This document shows, in pieces, positions 1-8,289 of a stretch of 64,000 nucleotides of DNA. The position numbers were made by a program, and so were the translations under genes. Origin of the DNA: Bradyrhizobium sp. Ai1a-2 (GTDB taxonomy: Bacteria > Pseudomonadota > Alphaproteobacteria > Rhizobiales > Xanthobacteraceae); contig NZ_AUEZ01000020.1 of the NCBI RefSeq assembly GCF_000426245.1, forward strand, positions 54,648 through 118,647, read 5' to 3'. The first letter of the stretch is position 1, and every line of letters begins with the position of its first letter. Below the pieces are notes generated by a model that saw only the letters and a list, made by a program, of their open reading frames with translations, ran no database searches and was not told the origin of the DNA.

Positions 1-25
1 AACTGATCAGGAAGGAAGCCATCGC

Positions 26-775
26 ATGACAACTCGTTCGTCCATCATCTCCCGTGCCTCGGCGGTTACGCCCGCAGAGGCACGGGTTGCCGCTTACGAC
101 TGGCAGGCGCTCGCAGTCGAGCTCGACAATTACGGCTGCGCCGTCTTGCCAAAGCTGCTCATGCCCGAAGAGTGCCGCACCATTGCGGGCCTGTATCCGG
201 ACGAGAGCCATTTCCGAAGTCATATCCACATGGCGCGGCACGGCTTCGGCAAGGGCGAGTACCGCTACTTCAAATATCCGCTGCCGGACCTCATAGGCTC
301 TCTGCGAACGGCGCTTTACCCGCGCCTCGCGGGCGTCGCCAACGAATGGAACGCGCGGATGGGCATCAGCGAGCGCTATCCGGGCGACCACGCGTCATTC
401 CTCAAGCAATGCCACGGCGCCGGCCAGATGCGCCCGACGCCGCTTCTGCTGCAATATGTCCCGGGTGACTTCAACTGCCTCCACCAGGATCTCTACGGCG
501 ATCTCGCATTCCCGATCCAGGTCGCGATTCTGCTCTCGCAGCCCGGCACGGACTTCACAGGTGGCGAGTTCGTTCTGACCGAGCAGCGGCCGCGCATGCA
601 GAGCCGCGTCGAAGTCGTGCCGCTCCGGCAGGGCGACGCTGTGGCCTTCGCGGTCCATAACCGGCCGGTGCAGGGATCGAAAGGTAATTACCGCGTGAAC
701 CTTCGTCACGGTGTGAGCCGCGTGCGTTCCGGCATGCGGCACACCGTCGGGATTATTTTTCACGATGCGACCTAG
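26..775 (+). CDS. 2-oxoglutarate/Fe(II)-dependent oxygenase
   Basis: This is a non-haem iron dioxygenase of the prolyl-4-hydroxylase-like fold. It shows the iron-binding HxD pair (H153, D155), a distal ligand H228 in NLRHGVSRV, and R238 ten residues later, placed to hold 2-oxoglutarate. The 249 residues are normal for a one-domain member, and a GGAAGGAAG ribosome site precedes the ATG. No substrate can be read from the sequence. An O6-alkylguanine repair gene follows on the same strand, so a role in alkylation damage is possible by context only. Hydroxylation of a protein or small molecule is equally open. Confidence 0.75.
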   Translation: MTTRSSIISRASAVTPAEARVAAYDWQALAVELDNYGCAVLPKLLMPEECRTIAGLYPDESHFRSHIHMARHGFGKGEYRYFKYPLPDLIGSLRTALYPRLAGVANEWNARMGISERYPGDHASFLKQCHGAGQMRPTPLLLQYVPGDFNCLHQDLYGDLAFPIQVAILLSQPGTDFTGGEFVLTEQRPRMQSRVEVVPLRQGDAVAFAVHNRPVQGSKGNYRVNLRHGVSRVRSGMRHTVGIIFHDAT

Positions 776-814
776 CGGCGGGGGCAGACGTGCGCCTGCC
801 GAATGGAGAAGACC

Positions 815-1300
815 ATGAAACTGGTCAGGATGAGCGAGCGGAAAGTCGGCCTCCTGGTGCCTCTTCCGAGCGGCCTACATGTCATCGACATCGCGGACAG
901 TCTGGGTGTATTTGCGCCTCATGATCCCCTGTCGAACGGTGTTCTGAACGGCGCGTTGAAAGGTGGTTGCGACTGGTCGCTGATCGTCAAGCATTGGGCC
1001 CACTTGCGATCGCCGCTCAAAAGGCTGGCGAACCTCGCTGCAGCAAGTCCAGATCATTCGCGCTTGGCCATGCGGCCGTTCAAGGAACAATTTCAAATCG
1101 ACGATGCTGTCGATCAGATTGTTGCAATCGATATAACTGACACTGAACCCCTCGAAGGGCAGGATCCAACGGGCCGGCGCGCCATGGCGCGACAGTTCAG
1201 CGAGCTTCACGAGAACAAGATCGGGCGCGATGCGCCTCCGACAGCGGGAGCCGCGCAGGTCATTGACTTCTCGCATCACAAACAGATGGGCGATGCCTGA
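815..1300 (+). CDS. hypothetical protein, short
   Basis: This 161-residue protein of unknown function lies between the oxygenase and the methyltransferase. An in-frame ATG exists at 803, but GGAGA at 806-810 fits the ATG at 815 (MKLVRMSERKVG) better. The first 30 residues faintly resemble the N-terminal lead of fumarylacetoacetate-hydrolase proteins (MKLVR...GL..), but the catalytic domain is absent. It is soluble, with no signal peptide or membrane segment. The 39-base gap after the oxygenase stop suggests cotranscription. Confidence 0.5.
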   Translation: MKLVRMSERKVGLLVPLPSGLHVIDIADSLGVFAPHDPLSNGVLNGALKGGCDWSLIVKHWAHLRSPLKRLANLAAASPDHSRLAMRPFKEQFQIDDAVDQIVAIDITDTEPLEGQDPTGRRAMARQFSELHENKIGRDAPPTAGAAQVIDFSHHKQMGDA

Positions 1301-1432
1301 CTTCGAGGTGCCGCTGGAGGGATAGCGGTCGCCCGTCACTTTCCATTTTTCGATTTGAAAGCAAGGACCGGATCGGCCGCGCCATCACGGGTCTCTATCT
1401 TCTCGTCAGAAACAGATTCAAAGGAGCGCAAG

Positions 1433-1942
1433 ATGCGCGAAATCATCCGCTTTGCCTGGGGAAGCAGTTCCCTCGGCGATTTCATCGTGGCCATGTCCGA
1501 CAAGGGGCTCGTGGCCCTCGAATTCAGCTCGGATCGCTCAGCGGCGGAGGACGCATTGCGCGTCCGTTTTCCGGAGGCCGACATCATCGGCAGCGAGCCG
1601 GAATTAACCGATGTCCTGTCGAAGGTGCAGCGCGTGATCGAAGCGCCGGGGTTCGATCCCGCAATTCCACTCGACTTGCGCGGGACGCCGTATGAAGTCG
1701 AAGTCTGGTCGATGCTGCGTGCGATACCCGTCGGCGAAACGACGAACTACGGCGCGCTGGCGGCCAAATTCGGTACCCGTGATGCACGCGAGGTGACCGA
1801 GGCGATCGCCTGCAATCCTGTCGCGGTCCTGGTGCCGTGCCACCGCGTCGTCAAGAAGGACGGCTCGATCTCCGGCTATCGATGGGGCGTCAAGCGCAAG
1901 CGCGAGCTATTGGCACGCGAAAGACGTTCCGGGGCATCCTGA
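1433..1942 (+). CDS. O6-alkylguanine-DNA alkyltransferase (Ogt/Ada C-terminal type)
   Basis: This is a suicidal DNA repair protein that moves alkyl groups from O6-alkylguanine to its own cysteine. The active-site motif PCHRV is at residues 135-139 (C136), followed by the usual SGYRWGVKRKRELL stretch. The 169 residues hold the N-terminal RNase-like and C-terminal methyltransferase domains but not the metal-binding AdaA regulator domain. An upstream in-frame ATG at 1355 is rejected because AAGGAGCG at 1421 fits the ATG at 1433. The neighbouring oxygenase may serve the same stress response; that is inference. Confidence 0.9.
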   Translation: MREIIRFAWGSSSLGDFIVAMSDKGLVALEFSSDRSAAEDALRVRFPEADIIGSEPELTDVLSKVQRVIEAPGFDPAIPLDLRGTPYEVEVWSMLRAIPVGETTNYGALAAKFGTRDAREVTEAIACNPVAVLVPCHRVVKKDGSISGYRWGVKRKRELLARERRSGAS

Positions 1943-1965
1943 ACTCTGTGGAGGGCGGCGGCGCG

Positions 1966-3171
1966 TCAGGCCGCTTCGTCGGCGCGCTTCCAGACCGGAA
2001 ACGGATCGGGAAGGCTGGCCCAGGCCTGCGCGTTCATGCCGGGCTTTCCCTTCACCAGGCACGCATCAAGCCGCGCACGGATCGCAGTCTCATCCATGTT
2101 CGTGCCGATGAAGACGAGTTCCTGCCGGCGGTCGCCATAGAGATCGTTCCAGCTCTTCTTCAATATTCGTTGCCACTCGGGATCCTGTGGCCACCGTTCG
2201 CGCGGTATAGCCGCCCACCAGAATCCCAACGCCTCGGTCTTGGTGATGGCGCCGGCCTGGCTCATTTCGCCAACCCATTGCGGACGCGTGGCAATCCAGA
2301 AATGTCCCTTGGCACGAATGACCCCCGGCCAGGCGTCATGAAGGAAGTGATGAAATTTCGTGGGTTCGAACGGCCGCTGCGCGCGATAGACGAAGCTCTT
2401 GATGCCGTATTCGTCGCTCTCCGGCACATGGTCGGCAAAGCCGTACAATTCCTTGAACCACAGCGGATGCTGTTGCGCCTTCTGAAAATCGAAGCGCCCG
2501 GTGTCGAGGATCCGGTCGAACGGGACCTTGCTGTGATTGGCCTCCAGGATCTCGGCTTCAGGATTGAGCGCGCGGATGATCTTGCGCGCAGCATCGCGCT
2601 GCGCGGGCGCAGCATCATCCACCTTGTTCAGCACGACGACATCGGCAAACTCGATCTGCTCGACAAGCAGATCGACCAATGTGCGCCGATCATTGTCGAG
2701 GGCCTCGCCGCGCTCGCTAAGGAAGTCGGTGGAGGAATAGTCCTTCAACAGGTTCACCGCATCGACGACCGTGACCATCGTGTCGAGTCTTGCAACGTCG
2801 GACAGGCTCTCGCCTTGCTCGGTCCGGAAATCGAATGTGGCCGCAATCGGCAGCGGCTCGGAGATGCCGGTCGATTCGATCAGCAGGTAATCGAAGCTTC
2901 CGCCTTCGGCCAGCGCGCGCACTTCCCTGAGCAGGTCGTCGCGCAGGGTGCAGCAGATGCACCCGTTGGTCATTTCAACCAGCTTCTCGTTCGTCCGGGA
3001 AAGATTCGCACCGCCATCGCGAACCAGATCCGCATCGATGTTCACCTCGCTCATGTCGTTCACAATCACGGCCACCTTCAGGCCGTGGCGGTTGTTGAGC
3101 ACGTGGTTCAGCAAAGTGGTCTTTCCAGCCCCGAGGAAGCCGGACAAGACGGTGACGGGCAGTTTTTGCAT
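1966..3171 (-). CDS. CobW/COG0523 GTPase, ZagA/YciC-like zinc metallochaperone
   Basis: This is a G3E-family GTPase thought to deliver zinc to client enzymes during zinc shortage. Walker A is GFLGAGKT (residues 11-18), the metal-binding CxCC is at 71-74, VLNKVD is the guanine-specificity motif, and a CobW C-terminal domain follows. Its 401 residues and the lack of a His-rich loop match the YciC/ZagA branch rather than the second CobW gene at 16,723. The start at 3171 (MQKLPVTVL) is chosen over a longer frame because it begins right at the G domain. A perfect Zur-type palindrome lies 65 bases upstream. Confidence 0.88.
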   Translation of the reverse strand: MQKLPVTVLSGFLGAGKTTLLNHVLNNRHGLKVAVIVNDMSEVNIDADLVRDGGANLSRTNEKLVEMTNGCICCTLRDDLLREVRALAEGGSFDYLLIESTGISEPLPIAATFDFRTEQGESLSDVARLDTMVTVVDAVNLLKDYSSTDFLSERGEALDNDRRTLVDLLVEQIEFADVVVLNKVDDAAPAQRDAARKIIRALNPEAEILEANHSKVPFDRILDTGRFDFQKAQQHPLWFKELYGFADHVPESDEYGIKSFVYRAQRPFEPTKFHHFLHDAWPGVIRAKGHFWIATRPQWVGEMSQAGAITKTEALGFWWAAIPRERWPQDPEWQRILKKSWNDLYGDRRQELVFIGTNMDETAIRARLDACLVKGKPGMNAQAWASLPDPFPVWKRADEAA

Positions 3172-3236
3172 GGAGGTCGAACAGCCTTTGCAGCTTGAGG
3201 AATTTCCGCCCGGCAGTGGGCATCGAGGCATCCTTG

Positions 3237-3256
3237 TGTAATGTTATAACATTACA
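3237..3256 (-). promoter_or_regulatory. Zur-type operator, perfect palindrome
   Basis: The core GTAATGTTATAACATTAC (3238-3255) is a perfect 18-base palindrome, extended by one more complementary pair to 20 bases. It matches the alphaproteobacterial Zur box pattern (GT..GTTATA..ATAAC-like, AT-rich centre). It lies upstream of the CobW GTPase read leftwards and carries a TATAAC -10-like core, so repression by Zn-Zur is expected. A related box occurs at 13,744. Confidence 0.82.
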
Positions 3257-3259
3257 TAA

Positions 3260-3654
3260 ACGGAGCCGTTTTCGATTGTCAAGCTGCACTCACTGTGGGC
3301 CGCGCCGTGCCGGCTCTGCTTCGATTCCCGGGCACGGCATTTCCTGATCGGAAACGATAAAATTTTATCGGCTGCGTTGATCTGCAGCCTCTGCGTCTCG
3401 GCATGGTTCCAATGCGCGCTTTCGCCGCAATGGCGATGGTGCCCTGTGCGGCTATGCTGAGTCCATCATGACCTATGTCGTCGACATCGATCCGCGCATC
3501 GCGCGCTTCTGTCTGCACGCCGGCCGCCTGCACGCAGGCACTTAGCCGGACGGCCGATCGAGCCGTCCGGGTTCTGTTCTCATCGAAAATTGAAAGTTCG
3601 AGTTCGTGGCTTCCGTGCAGGGGCCTGATTTACTTTGAGCAGAAGGAACGTGCC
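3260..3654. other. intergenic stretch without a convincing gene
   Basis: No frame in these 395 bases looks like a gene. A 25-codon open frame starts at ATG 3469 but has no further support. The one clear structure is the GC-rich hairpin at 3546-3570, listed separately. Confidence 0.5.
3546..3570 (+). terminator. GC-rich hairpin, possible terminator
   Basis: A nine-base stem CCGGACGGC / GCCGTCCGG (3546-3554 with 3562-3570) encloses a seven-base loop. The following GTTCTGTTCTC is only moderately T-rich, so a terminator role is tentative. Confidence 0.35.
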
Positions 3655-3822
3655 GTGTTGCCTCCATCAAAGACCGCTCACACCGCATCCGATCATCGGC
3701 GCCTCGAGCGTACGTGCGAAAGCGTGAAGCAAACCGAGTCGAATGTCGTGCCATTGTTCCGTGTCCCTGCGGTCACGAAAGATGACGCGATTGACGACGA
3801 CCCCGGCCCAACCGCCGCCTGA
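3655..3822 (+). CDS. small hypothetical protein (55 aa)
   Basis: A GTG start at 3655 follows AAGGA (3643-3647) at good spacing and opens a 55-residue frame ending just before the Rnk-like gene. The segment SNVVPLFRVP followed by an acidic tail looks protein-like and not like a shadow frame. It has no recognisable domain, and the function is unknown. Confidence 0.35.
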   Translation: MLPPSKTAHTASDHRRLERTCESVKQTESNVVPLFRVPAVTKDDAIDDDPGPTAA

Positions 3823-3839
3823 ACGCCAAGGTGACAGCA

Positions 3840-4238
3840 ATGAGCAAGAAGACTGAACCCGATCTGCCGCCGATCCTGGTGACAACAGAGGAGAAGCAGC
3901 GGTTAAGCGGGCTTGCGAACTCCAGCATGGAGCGTTTTCCACGCGTGGCCTATTTCCTTGCGCGCGAGATGGAGCGCGCGACCATCGCGCCTGACGATGC
4001 CGATTTGCGAGACGTGGTCCGCATGGGCTCCCAGGTCGATTATCGCGACGACAGTACCGGCGAGGCGAGGGAAGTGGTGCTGGTCTATCCGCACGAAGCC
4101 GACATCTCGCGCAAGCGCATCTCGGTGCTGACTCCGGTCGGCGCCGCGCTGATCGGCCTGTCAGTCGGCCAGACCATCGAATTCCAGACGCCGGATCGTC
4201 GAACGCGAGCGCTGACCGTGTTGCGGGTTTCGCACTGA
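3840..4238 (+). CDS. Rnk/GreA-like transcription elongation-factor family protein
   Basis: This protein resembles the nucleoside-diphosphate-kinase regulator Rnk, which carries a GreA/GreB C-terminal FKBP-like domain and binds RNA polymerase. Supporting stretches are VRMGSQVDYRDD, ISVLTPVGAALIGLSVGQTIEF and the closing RALTVLRVSH. It lacks the long GreA coiled coil and should not cleave transcripts. AAGGTG at 3828-3833 fits the ATG at 3840, so the GTG at 3831 is rejected. The 35-codon gene follows at 17 bases. Confidence 0.78.
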   Translation: MSKKTEPDLPPILVTTEEKQRLSGLANSSMERFPRVAYFLAREMERATIAPDDADLRDVVRMGSQVDYRDDSTGEAREVVLVYPHEADISRKRISVLTPVGAALIGLSVGQTIEFQTPDRRTRALTVLRVSH

Positions 4239-4255
4239 ACAGGAGCTTTGCGACC

Positions 4256-4363
4256 ATGCGCGACCGTGTGTTTGAGCAAGCGGGGCTGATCGTGATCTGC
4301 ATCACCATCGGGCTGATCGGGCTTGTCGGCGGTCTGGCTTACCTCGCGCGGCTGTTCATGTGA
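4256..4363 (+). CDS. 35-residue single-pass membrane microprotein
   Basis: An ATG preceded by AGGAG (4241-4245) opens a 35-codon frame. After a short charged head (MRDRVFEQAG) comes one strongly hydrophobic helix (LIVICITIGLIGLVGGLAYLA), and it ends RLFM. It sits 17 bases after the Rnk-like gene and may be cotranscribed. The composition is typical of a real small membrane protein, but nothing indicates a function. Confidence 0.45.
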   Translation: MRDRVFEQAGLIVICITIGLIGLVGGLAYLARLFM

Positions 4364-4457
4364 GGCAGGTTCGCTCTTGCAACGGAACACGCTATAATTG
4401 CCCATCCGGGACGGCTCTTCGAAGAAAAGTCATCTCGCTTTGGGCGAGGCGCTTGTC

Positions 4458-4643
4458 ATGACGCAGTGGTACTTCGTCTGGGTCGAAGGTCCGCGAGGGC
4501 CTGCGCCACAAAAGTGGTCCACCGAGGGACTTTGGGGGCAGGTCAATCGTCAGGACGTGATCGTGCGCTTTACGCTGACGGAACGCGAAGCGGCGCTCTC
4601 GCTCGACGAATTGGCGAGGTTGCATCCTGTTCCCGAGGAATGA
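4458..4643 (+). CDS. small hypothetical protein (61 aa)
   Basis: The frame from ATG 4458 starts MTQWYFVWVEGPRGPAPQKW and ends LDELARLHPVPEE. It is Trp-rich at the start and looks coding. A longer form from ATG 4398 adds 20 low-complexity residues and is less likely. No domain is recognised. It lies in a run of small genes with no clear shared role. Confidence 0.45.
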   Translation: MTQWYFVWVEGPRGPAPQKWSTEGLWGQVNRQDVIVRFTLTEREAALSLDELARLHPVPEE

Positions 4644-4663
4644 ACCTTGGGGAACCCGCGAAT

Positions 4664-4795
4664 TTAATGCGAGTGCGGGGTTGAATAGACGGGCTCGGAC
4701 CCAATGTCCCGCACTTCACGTTCGTTGAACCACGCTCGAAACGGATCGTGTTTGGCGAAGAGCTGGCGACAGGATGGCAATTCGAAGAAAATCAT
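4664..4795 (-). CDS. possible small protein, low support
   Basis: A minus-strand frame from ATG 4795 gives about 43 residues (MIFFELPSCRQLFAKHDPFRAWF...). The amino-acid composition is natural for a protein rather than Arg/Pro-rich as in shadow frames. There is no clear ribosome site and no recognisable family, so it may be non-coding. Confidence 0.25.
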   Translation of the reverse strand: MIFFELPSCRQLFAKHDPFRAWFNEREVRDIGSEPVYSTPHSH

Positions 4796-4925
4796 CCAGC
4801 GACGGCACAAGTGAAGCTCCAGTGCGTCGTTGTATTGGCGGGATTGCTGTCCCGCGAATGCAGGCGGCCGCGACCGGCTTAGGTCGTTGCGCGGTGCAAC
4901 CCTCCAATCCAGAGGAGCGAGGAAC

Positions 4926-5216
4926 ATGAGACTGAACTCAGCGCAGGTCGAGCGGGCCTTGAGCCAATTCGATGCCCACTGCCTCCCCGACGATCATCCG
5001 GCGGTCGCCCAGCTGAACCGCTTGTTCGGCGATCACACCTACTTCCTTGACACCAACGGGCTCAACGTTCTCGAGCCCAGCGAATCCACGGAGACGGACA
5101 CACAGATCGGCAAGATCGTGAACCTCGCCCATTGGAGTGACGACACCCTGACGAATTTGATGCCGCACGAGCCTGAACCGACCGGCGTCATCGTCAGTCT
5201 TGGCTCCAAGCACTGA
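4926..5216 (+). CDS. hypothetical protein (96 aa)
   Basis: GAGGAGCGAGG precedes the ATG at 4926 (MRLNSAQVERALSQFDA). The protein is acidic and soluble, with stretches such as LPDDHPAVAQLNRLFGDHTYFLD and a C-terminus PEPTGVIVSLGSKH. An upstream in-frame start at 4830 lacks a ribosome site. Function is unknown. A strong terminator follows directly. Confidence 0.6.
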   Translation: MRLNSAQVERALSQFDAHCLPDDHPAVAQLNRLFGDHTYFLDTNGLNVLEPSESTETDTQIGKIVNLAHWSDDTLTNLMPHEPEPTGVIVSLGSKH

Positions 5217-5238
5217 TCGTTCCCGATTGATTATCGTG

Positions 5239-5262
5239 AAAGCCCGCCTCTGGCGGGCTTTT
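5239..5262 (+). terminator. Rho-independent terminator
   Basis: The stem AAAGCCCGCC / GGCGGGCTTT with loop TCT is followed by TTGTTTTG. This is a textbook intrinsic terminator 22 bases after the stop of the 96-residue gene. Confidence 0.85.
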
Positions 5263-5369
5263 GTTTTGCCGCGATCATCAGGGTACTTTGGATCCAGGCC
5301 GATATGGACACGTAGAGCGCCGCCAGCGTCCAACACGTGCTAACTTGCGCCCCAAATGGAGTGCCCCCT

Positions 5370-6173
5370 ATGCCCTTCTGGACCTGCGAACAATGCGGCG
5401 CGCAGTTTCCCGATAGCGCCAATCCCCCGCCATCCTGCCCGATCTGCGAGGACGAGCGGCAGTTCGTGAACTGGAATGGACAAGCCTGGCTCAGCCGCGA
5501 GGAGCTGGCGAAGCGCCATCATCTCGTCTGGCGCGACGACCTAGGGCTCACGGGCATTGCGCTCGATCCGAGTTTTGCCATCGGCCAGCGTGCGTTGCTG
5601 GTGCCGGACGGCGACGCTCTCGTGATGTGGGACTGCATCCCGCTCGCGACGCGCGAGGCGATCGACTACGTCAAGTCGCGCGGCGGGCTGAAAGCGATCG
5701 CGATATCGCATCCACATTATTACGGCGCGGTGGCCGATTGGAGCGAGGCATTCGGCAATGCGCCGGTTTACCTGCATGGCGACGATGCGCCATGGATCAC
5801 GCGGCCGCATCCGTCGATCGTGCCGTGGCGAGGCGAGGAACTCGCGATATCGGACGATCTCCGGCTGATCCGCGCCGGCGGGCATTTCACCGGCGCGACC
5901 GTGCTGCATTGGCGCGCGGGTGCGGACGGCCGCGGCGCGCTCCTGACCGGGGATGTCGCGCAGGTGGCGATGGATCGCCGTCATCTCAGCTTCATGTACT
6001 CCTATCCGAACTACATGCCGCTGAATGCCGTCGCCGTGCGCCGCATCGCCGAGGCCATCGTGCCATTTGCGTTCGATCGAATCTATGGCGCCTGGTGGGG
6101 ACGCAACATCGCGCACGACGCGAAGGCTGCGTTCAATGTGTCGGTCAGGCGCTATCTTGCGGCGATCGCCTGA
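5370..6173 (+). CDS. metallo-beta-lactamase-fold protein with N-terminal zinc ribbon
   Basis: The first 30 residues hold two Cys pairs (CEQCGAQF and CPICED), a rubredoxin-like zinc ribbon. The rest follows the metallo-beta-lactamase fold, ending with GGHFTGATVLHW and LLTGDVAQV. The usual HxHxDH motif reads HPHYYG, so the Asp and third His are missing and metal binding or catalysis may be altered. The start at 5370 (MPFWTCEQCG) is chosen because it begins at the zinc ribbon. The 267-residue protein stands alone between a terminator and htpG. Confidence 0.72.
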   Translation: MPFWTCEQCGAQFPDSANPPPSCPICEDERQFVNWNGQAWLSREELAKRHHLVWRDDLGLTGIALDPSFAIGQRALLVPDGDALVMWDCIPLATREAIDYVKSRGGLKAIAISHPHYYGAVADWSEAFGNAPVYLHGDDAPWITRPHPSIVPWRGEELAISDDLRLIRAGGHFTGATVLHWRAGADGRGALLTGDVAQVAMDRRHLSFMYSYPNYMPLNAVAVRRIAEAIVPFAFDRIYGAWWGRNIAHDAKAAFNVSVRRYLAAIA

Positions 6174-6234
6174 CGACGCCGGGGACCGGCCGATCTCGCC
6201 TTCTCATTCCGGTCCGCGACCGTTGCACAGGTCC

Positions 6235-6262
6235 CTTGCCGGCTGAAGCCGCATTGCTATAT
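6235..6262 (+). promoter_or_regulatory. RpoH (sigma-32)-like promoter of htpG
   Basis: CTTGCC at 6235-6240 and CTATAT at 6257-6262 are separated by 16 bases (18 from CTTG). This fits the alphaproteobacterial heat-shock pattern CTTG-N17/18-CYTATNT. It lies about 48 bases before the htpG ATG. Confidence 0.6.
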
Positions 6263-6309
6263 CAGTGGCTTCCCATCCTTTCGTTGACCCGTCAGCCACA
6301 CGATTTGCC

Positions 6310-8172
6310 ATGACCACCACGACCGCCCCTGAATCCCAGCCATTCCAGGCCGAGGTTGCCGAACTCCTGCACTTGATGGTGCACTCGGTCTATTCGGAGA
6401 CCGATATCTTCCTGCGCGAGCTGATCTCGAACGCCTCCGATGCCTGCGACAAGCTGCGTTACGAGGCGATTGCCGCGCCGGACCTGATCGCCGACGGCGC
6501 GCCGCCGAAAATCTGGATCAGGCCGGACAAGAAGGCCGATACGTTATCTGTGATCGACAGCGGCATCGGGATGGACCGGCAGGAGCTGATCGACAATCTC
6601 GGCACCATCGCGCGCTCCGGCACCAAGTCGTTCCTCGCGCGGCTCACCGAAGCCAAGGACGGCACCAACCTGATCGGTCAGTTCGGCGTCGGCTTCTATG
6701 CCGCCTTCATGGTCGCCGAGAAGATCGTCGTGATCAGCCGCCGCGCCGGAAGCGATGAGGCCTGGACCTGGACCTCGTCGGGCGGCAGCGGCTTCGAGAT
6801 CGCTCCGGCCGGCGAGGAGGATGCCAAGCGCGTCACCCGCGGCACCGAGATCGTGCTGCATCTGAAGAAGGACGCCGCGAAATATCTCGAGACCTACGAG
6901 ATCGAGCGCATCGTCCGCGCCTATTCGGACAACATCCAGTTCCCGATCGAGCTGGTGCCGGAAGAGGGCGAGCCAAGCCAGATCAATTCCGCGAGCGCGC
7001 TGTGGCAGCGGTCGAAATCGGAACTGTCGGCGGAGGATTACAACGAAGCCTATAAATCGATCGCTGGCGCCTTCGATGAGCCGGCGATGATCCTGCACTA
7101 TCGCGCCGAGGGCCGGCAGTCCTATGCCGTGCTGCTGTTCGCGCCGTCGACGAAACCGTTCGACCTGTTCGAGCCGGCGCGCAAGGGCAGGGTGAAGCTC
7201 TATGTTCGCCGTGTCTTCATCGCCGACGATGCCGATCTTCTGCCCGCTTATCTGCGCTTCATTCGCGGCGTGATCGACAGCGAGGACCTGCCGCTCAACA
7301 TCTCGCGCGAGATGCTGCAGAACAATCCGCAGCTCACGCAAATCCGCAACGCCGTGACCGGCCGCGTCATCGGCGAATTCGAGCGATTGGCGGATAAGGA
7401 GCCGGAGACCTTCGCCAAGATCTGGGACGCGTTCGGTCCGGTCCTCAAGGAGGGCCTGTGGGAAGATTACGAGCGGCGCGAGAAACTGCTGGGCCTGGCG
7501 CGCTTCACGACGACGGTGGGCGAGAACCGTTCGCTCAAGCAATATGTCGAGGCCATCAGGCCGAACCAGACCGACATCTACTATCTCACCGGCGAAAGCA
7601 TCGAGCGGCTGAAGTCGAACCCGAAGCTGGAGGCCGCGCAAGCACGCGGCGTCGAGGTGCTTCTGCTCACCGATCCCGTGGATGCGTTCTGGACTTCGGC
7701 GCCAATCGATTTCGGCGGCAAGCCGCTGAAGTCGCTGAGCCAGGGCGACGTCGATTTCAGCCTGATCCCGCTCGTGGACGACAAGGCGGATGAGAAAAAG
7801 GACGAGCCGGCCGCGGATGAAGCCACGACGATCGCCGCGATCAAGGAAGCACTCGGCGAGCGCGTCGCCGATGTCCGCGCCTCGCAGCGGCTAACATCGA
7901 GCGCTTCGTGCCTCGTCGGTGGTGGCCGCGACCGCATGCTGGAGCGCCTCCTTGCGCAGCAGAACCGCGGTTCGGTGACCAAGCCGATCCTCGAGGTCAA
8001 TCTGCGCCATCCTTTGGTCGCCGCGATCGTACGTGAAAAGGATGCGGCGAGGGATTTGTCGCTGCTCCTGCTCGAGCAGGCGCAGATCCTCGAGGGCGAA
8101 CTGCCGGAAGACCCGGCGGCCTTTGCCGGCCGTCTCAACCAGCTCGTATTGCGCGGGCTCGCGAAAGCGTAA
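6310..8172 (+). CDS. htpG: Hsp90-family chaperone HtpG
   Basis: HtpG is a cytoplasmic ATP-dependent chaperone that refolds or remodels client proteins under stress. The N-terminal GHKL ATPase shows [18 protein letters not shown] and [13 protein letters not shown], and the middle domain holds the conserved [11 protein letters not shown]. The 620 residues match bacterial HtpG. The start at 6310 (MTTTTAPES) is preferred over 6265 because the longer form adds an unrelated head. An RpoH-like promoter lies upstream and a palindromic repeat follows the stop. Confidence 0.97.
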   Translation: MTTTTAPESQPFQAEVAELLHLMVHSVYSETDIFLRELISNASDACDKLRYEAIAAPDLIADGAPPKIWIRPDKKADTLSVIDSGIGMDRQELIDNLGTIARSGTKSFLARLTEAKDGTNLIGQFGVGFYAAFMVAEKIVVISRRAGSDEAWTWTSSGGSGFEIAPAGEEDAKRVTRGTEIVLHLKKDAAKYLETYEIERIVRAYSDNIQFPIELVPEEGEPSQINSASALWQRSKSELSAEDYNEAYKSIAGAFDEPAMILHYRAEGRQSYAVLLFAPSTKPFDLFEPARKGRVKLYVRRVFIADDADLLPAYLRFIRGVIDSEDLPLNISREMLQNNPQLTQIRNAVTGRVIGEFERLADKEPETFAKIWDAFGPVLKEGLWEDYERREKLLGLARFTTTVGENRSLKQYVEAIRPNQTDIYYLTGESIERLKSNPKLEAAQARGVEVLLLTDPVDAFWTSAPIDFGGKPLKSLSQGDVDFSLIPLVDDKADEKKDEPAADEATTIAAIKEALGERVADVRASQRLTSSASCLVGGGRDRMLERLLAQQNRGSVTKPILEVNLRHPLVAAIVREKDAARDLSLLLLEQAQILEGELPEDPAAFAGRLNQLVLRGLAKA

Positions 8173-8184
8173 GCGCGCTCCCTT

Positions 8185-8223
8185 CCGTAGCCCGGATTGC
8201 GCTGCGCTCCATCCGGGCTACGG
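8185..8223. repeat. palindromic intergenic repeat (GTAGCCCGGAT type)
   Basis: The 13-base arms CCGTAGCCCGGAT and ATCCGGGCTACGG flank a 13-base centre. It belongs to the GTAGCCCGG family seen again at 41,891-41,983 and may also end htpG transcription. Confidence 0.75.
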
Positions 8224-8289
8224 GTTCCCATGCAACCGATCCCTAAGTCACTCGTATCTGCTAAACAGACGCCGAAAGCGGAGCGGTTC

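Noticed and set aside
1837..3198. A 453-codon plus-strand open frame
   Set aside because: It lies antisense to the CobW GTPase, is rich in Arg/Gly/Ala without any motif, and the minus-strand protein has complete G-domain motifs.
6544..7641. A 365-codon minus-strand frame
   Set aside because: It is the complement of htpG in a high-GC genome and shows no domain features.
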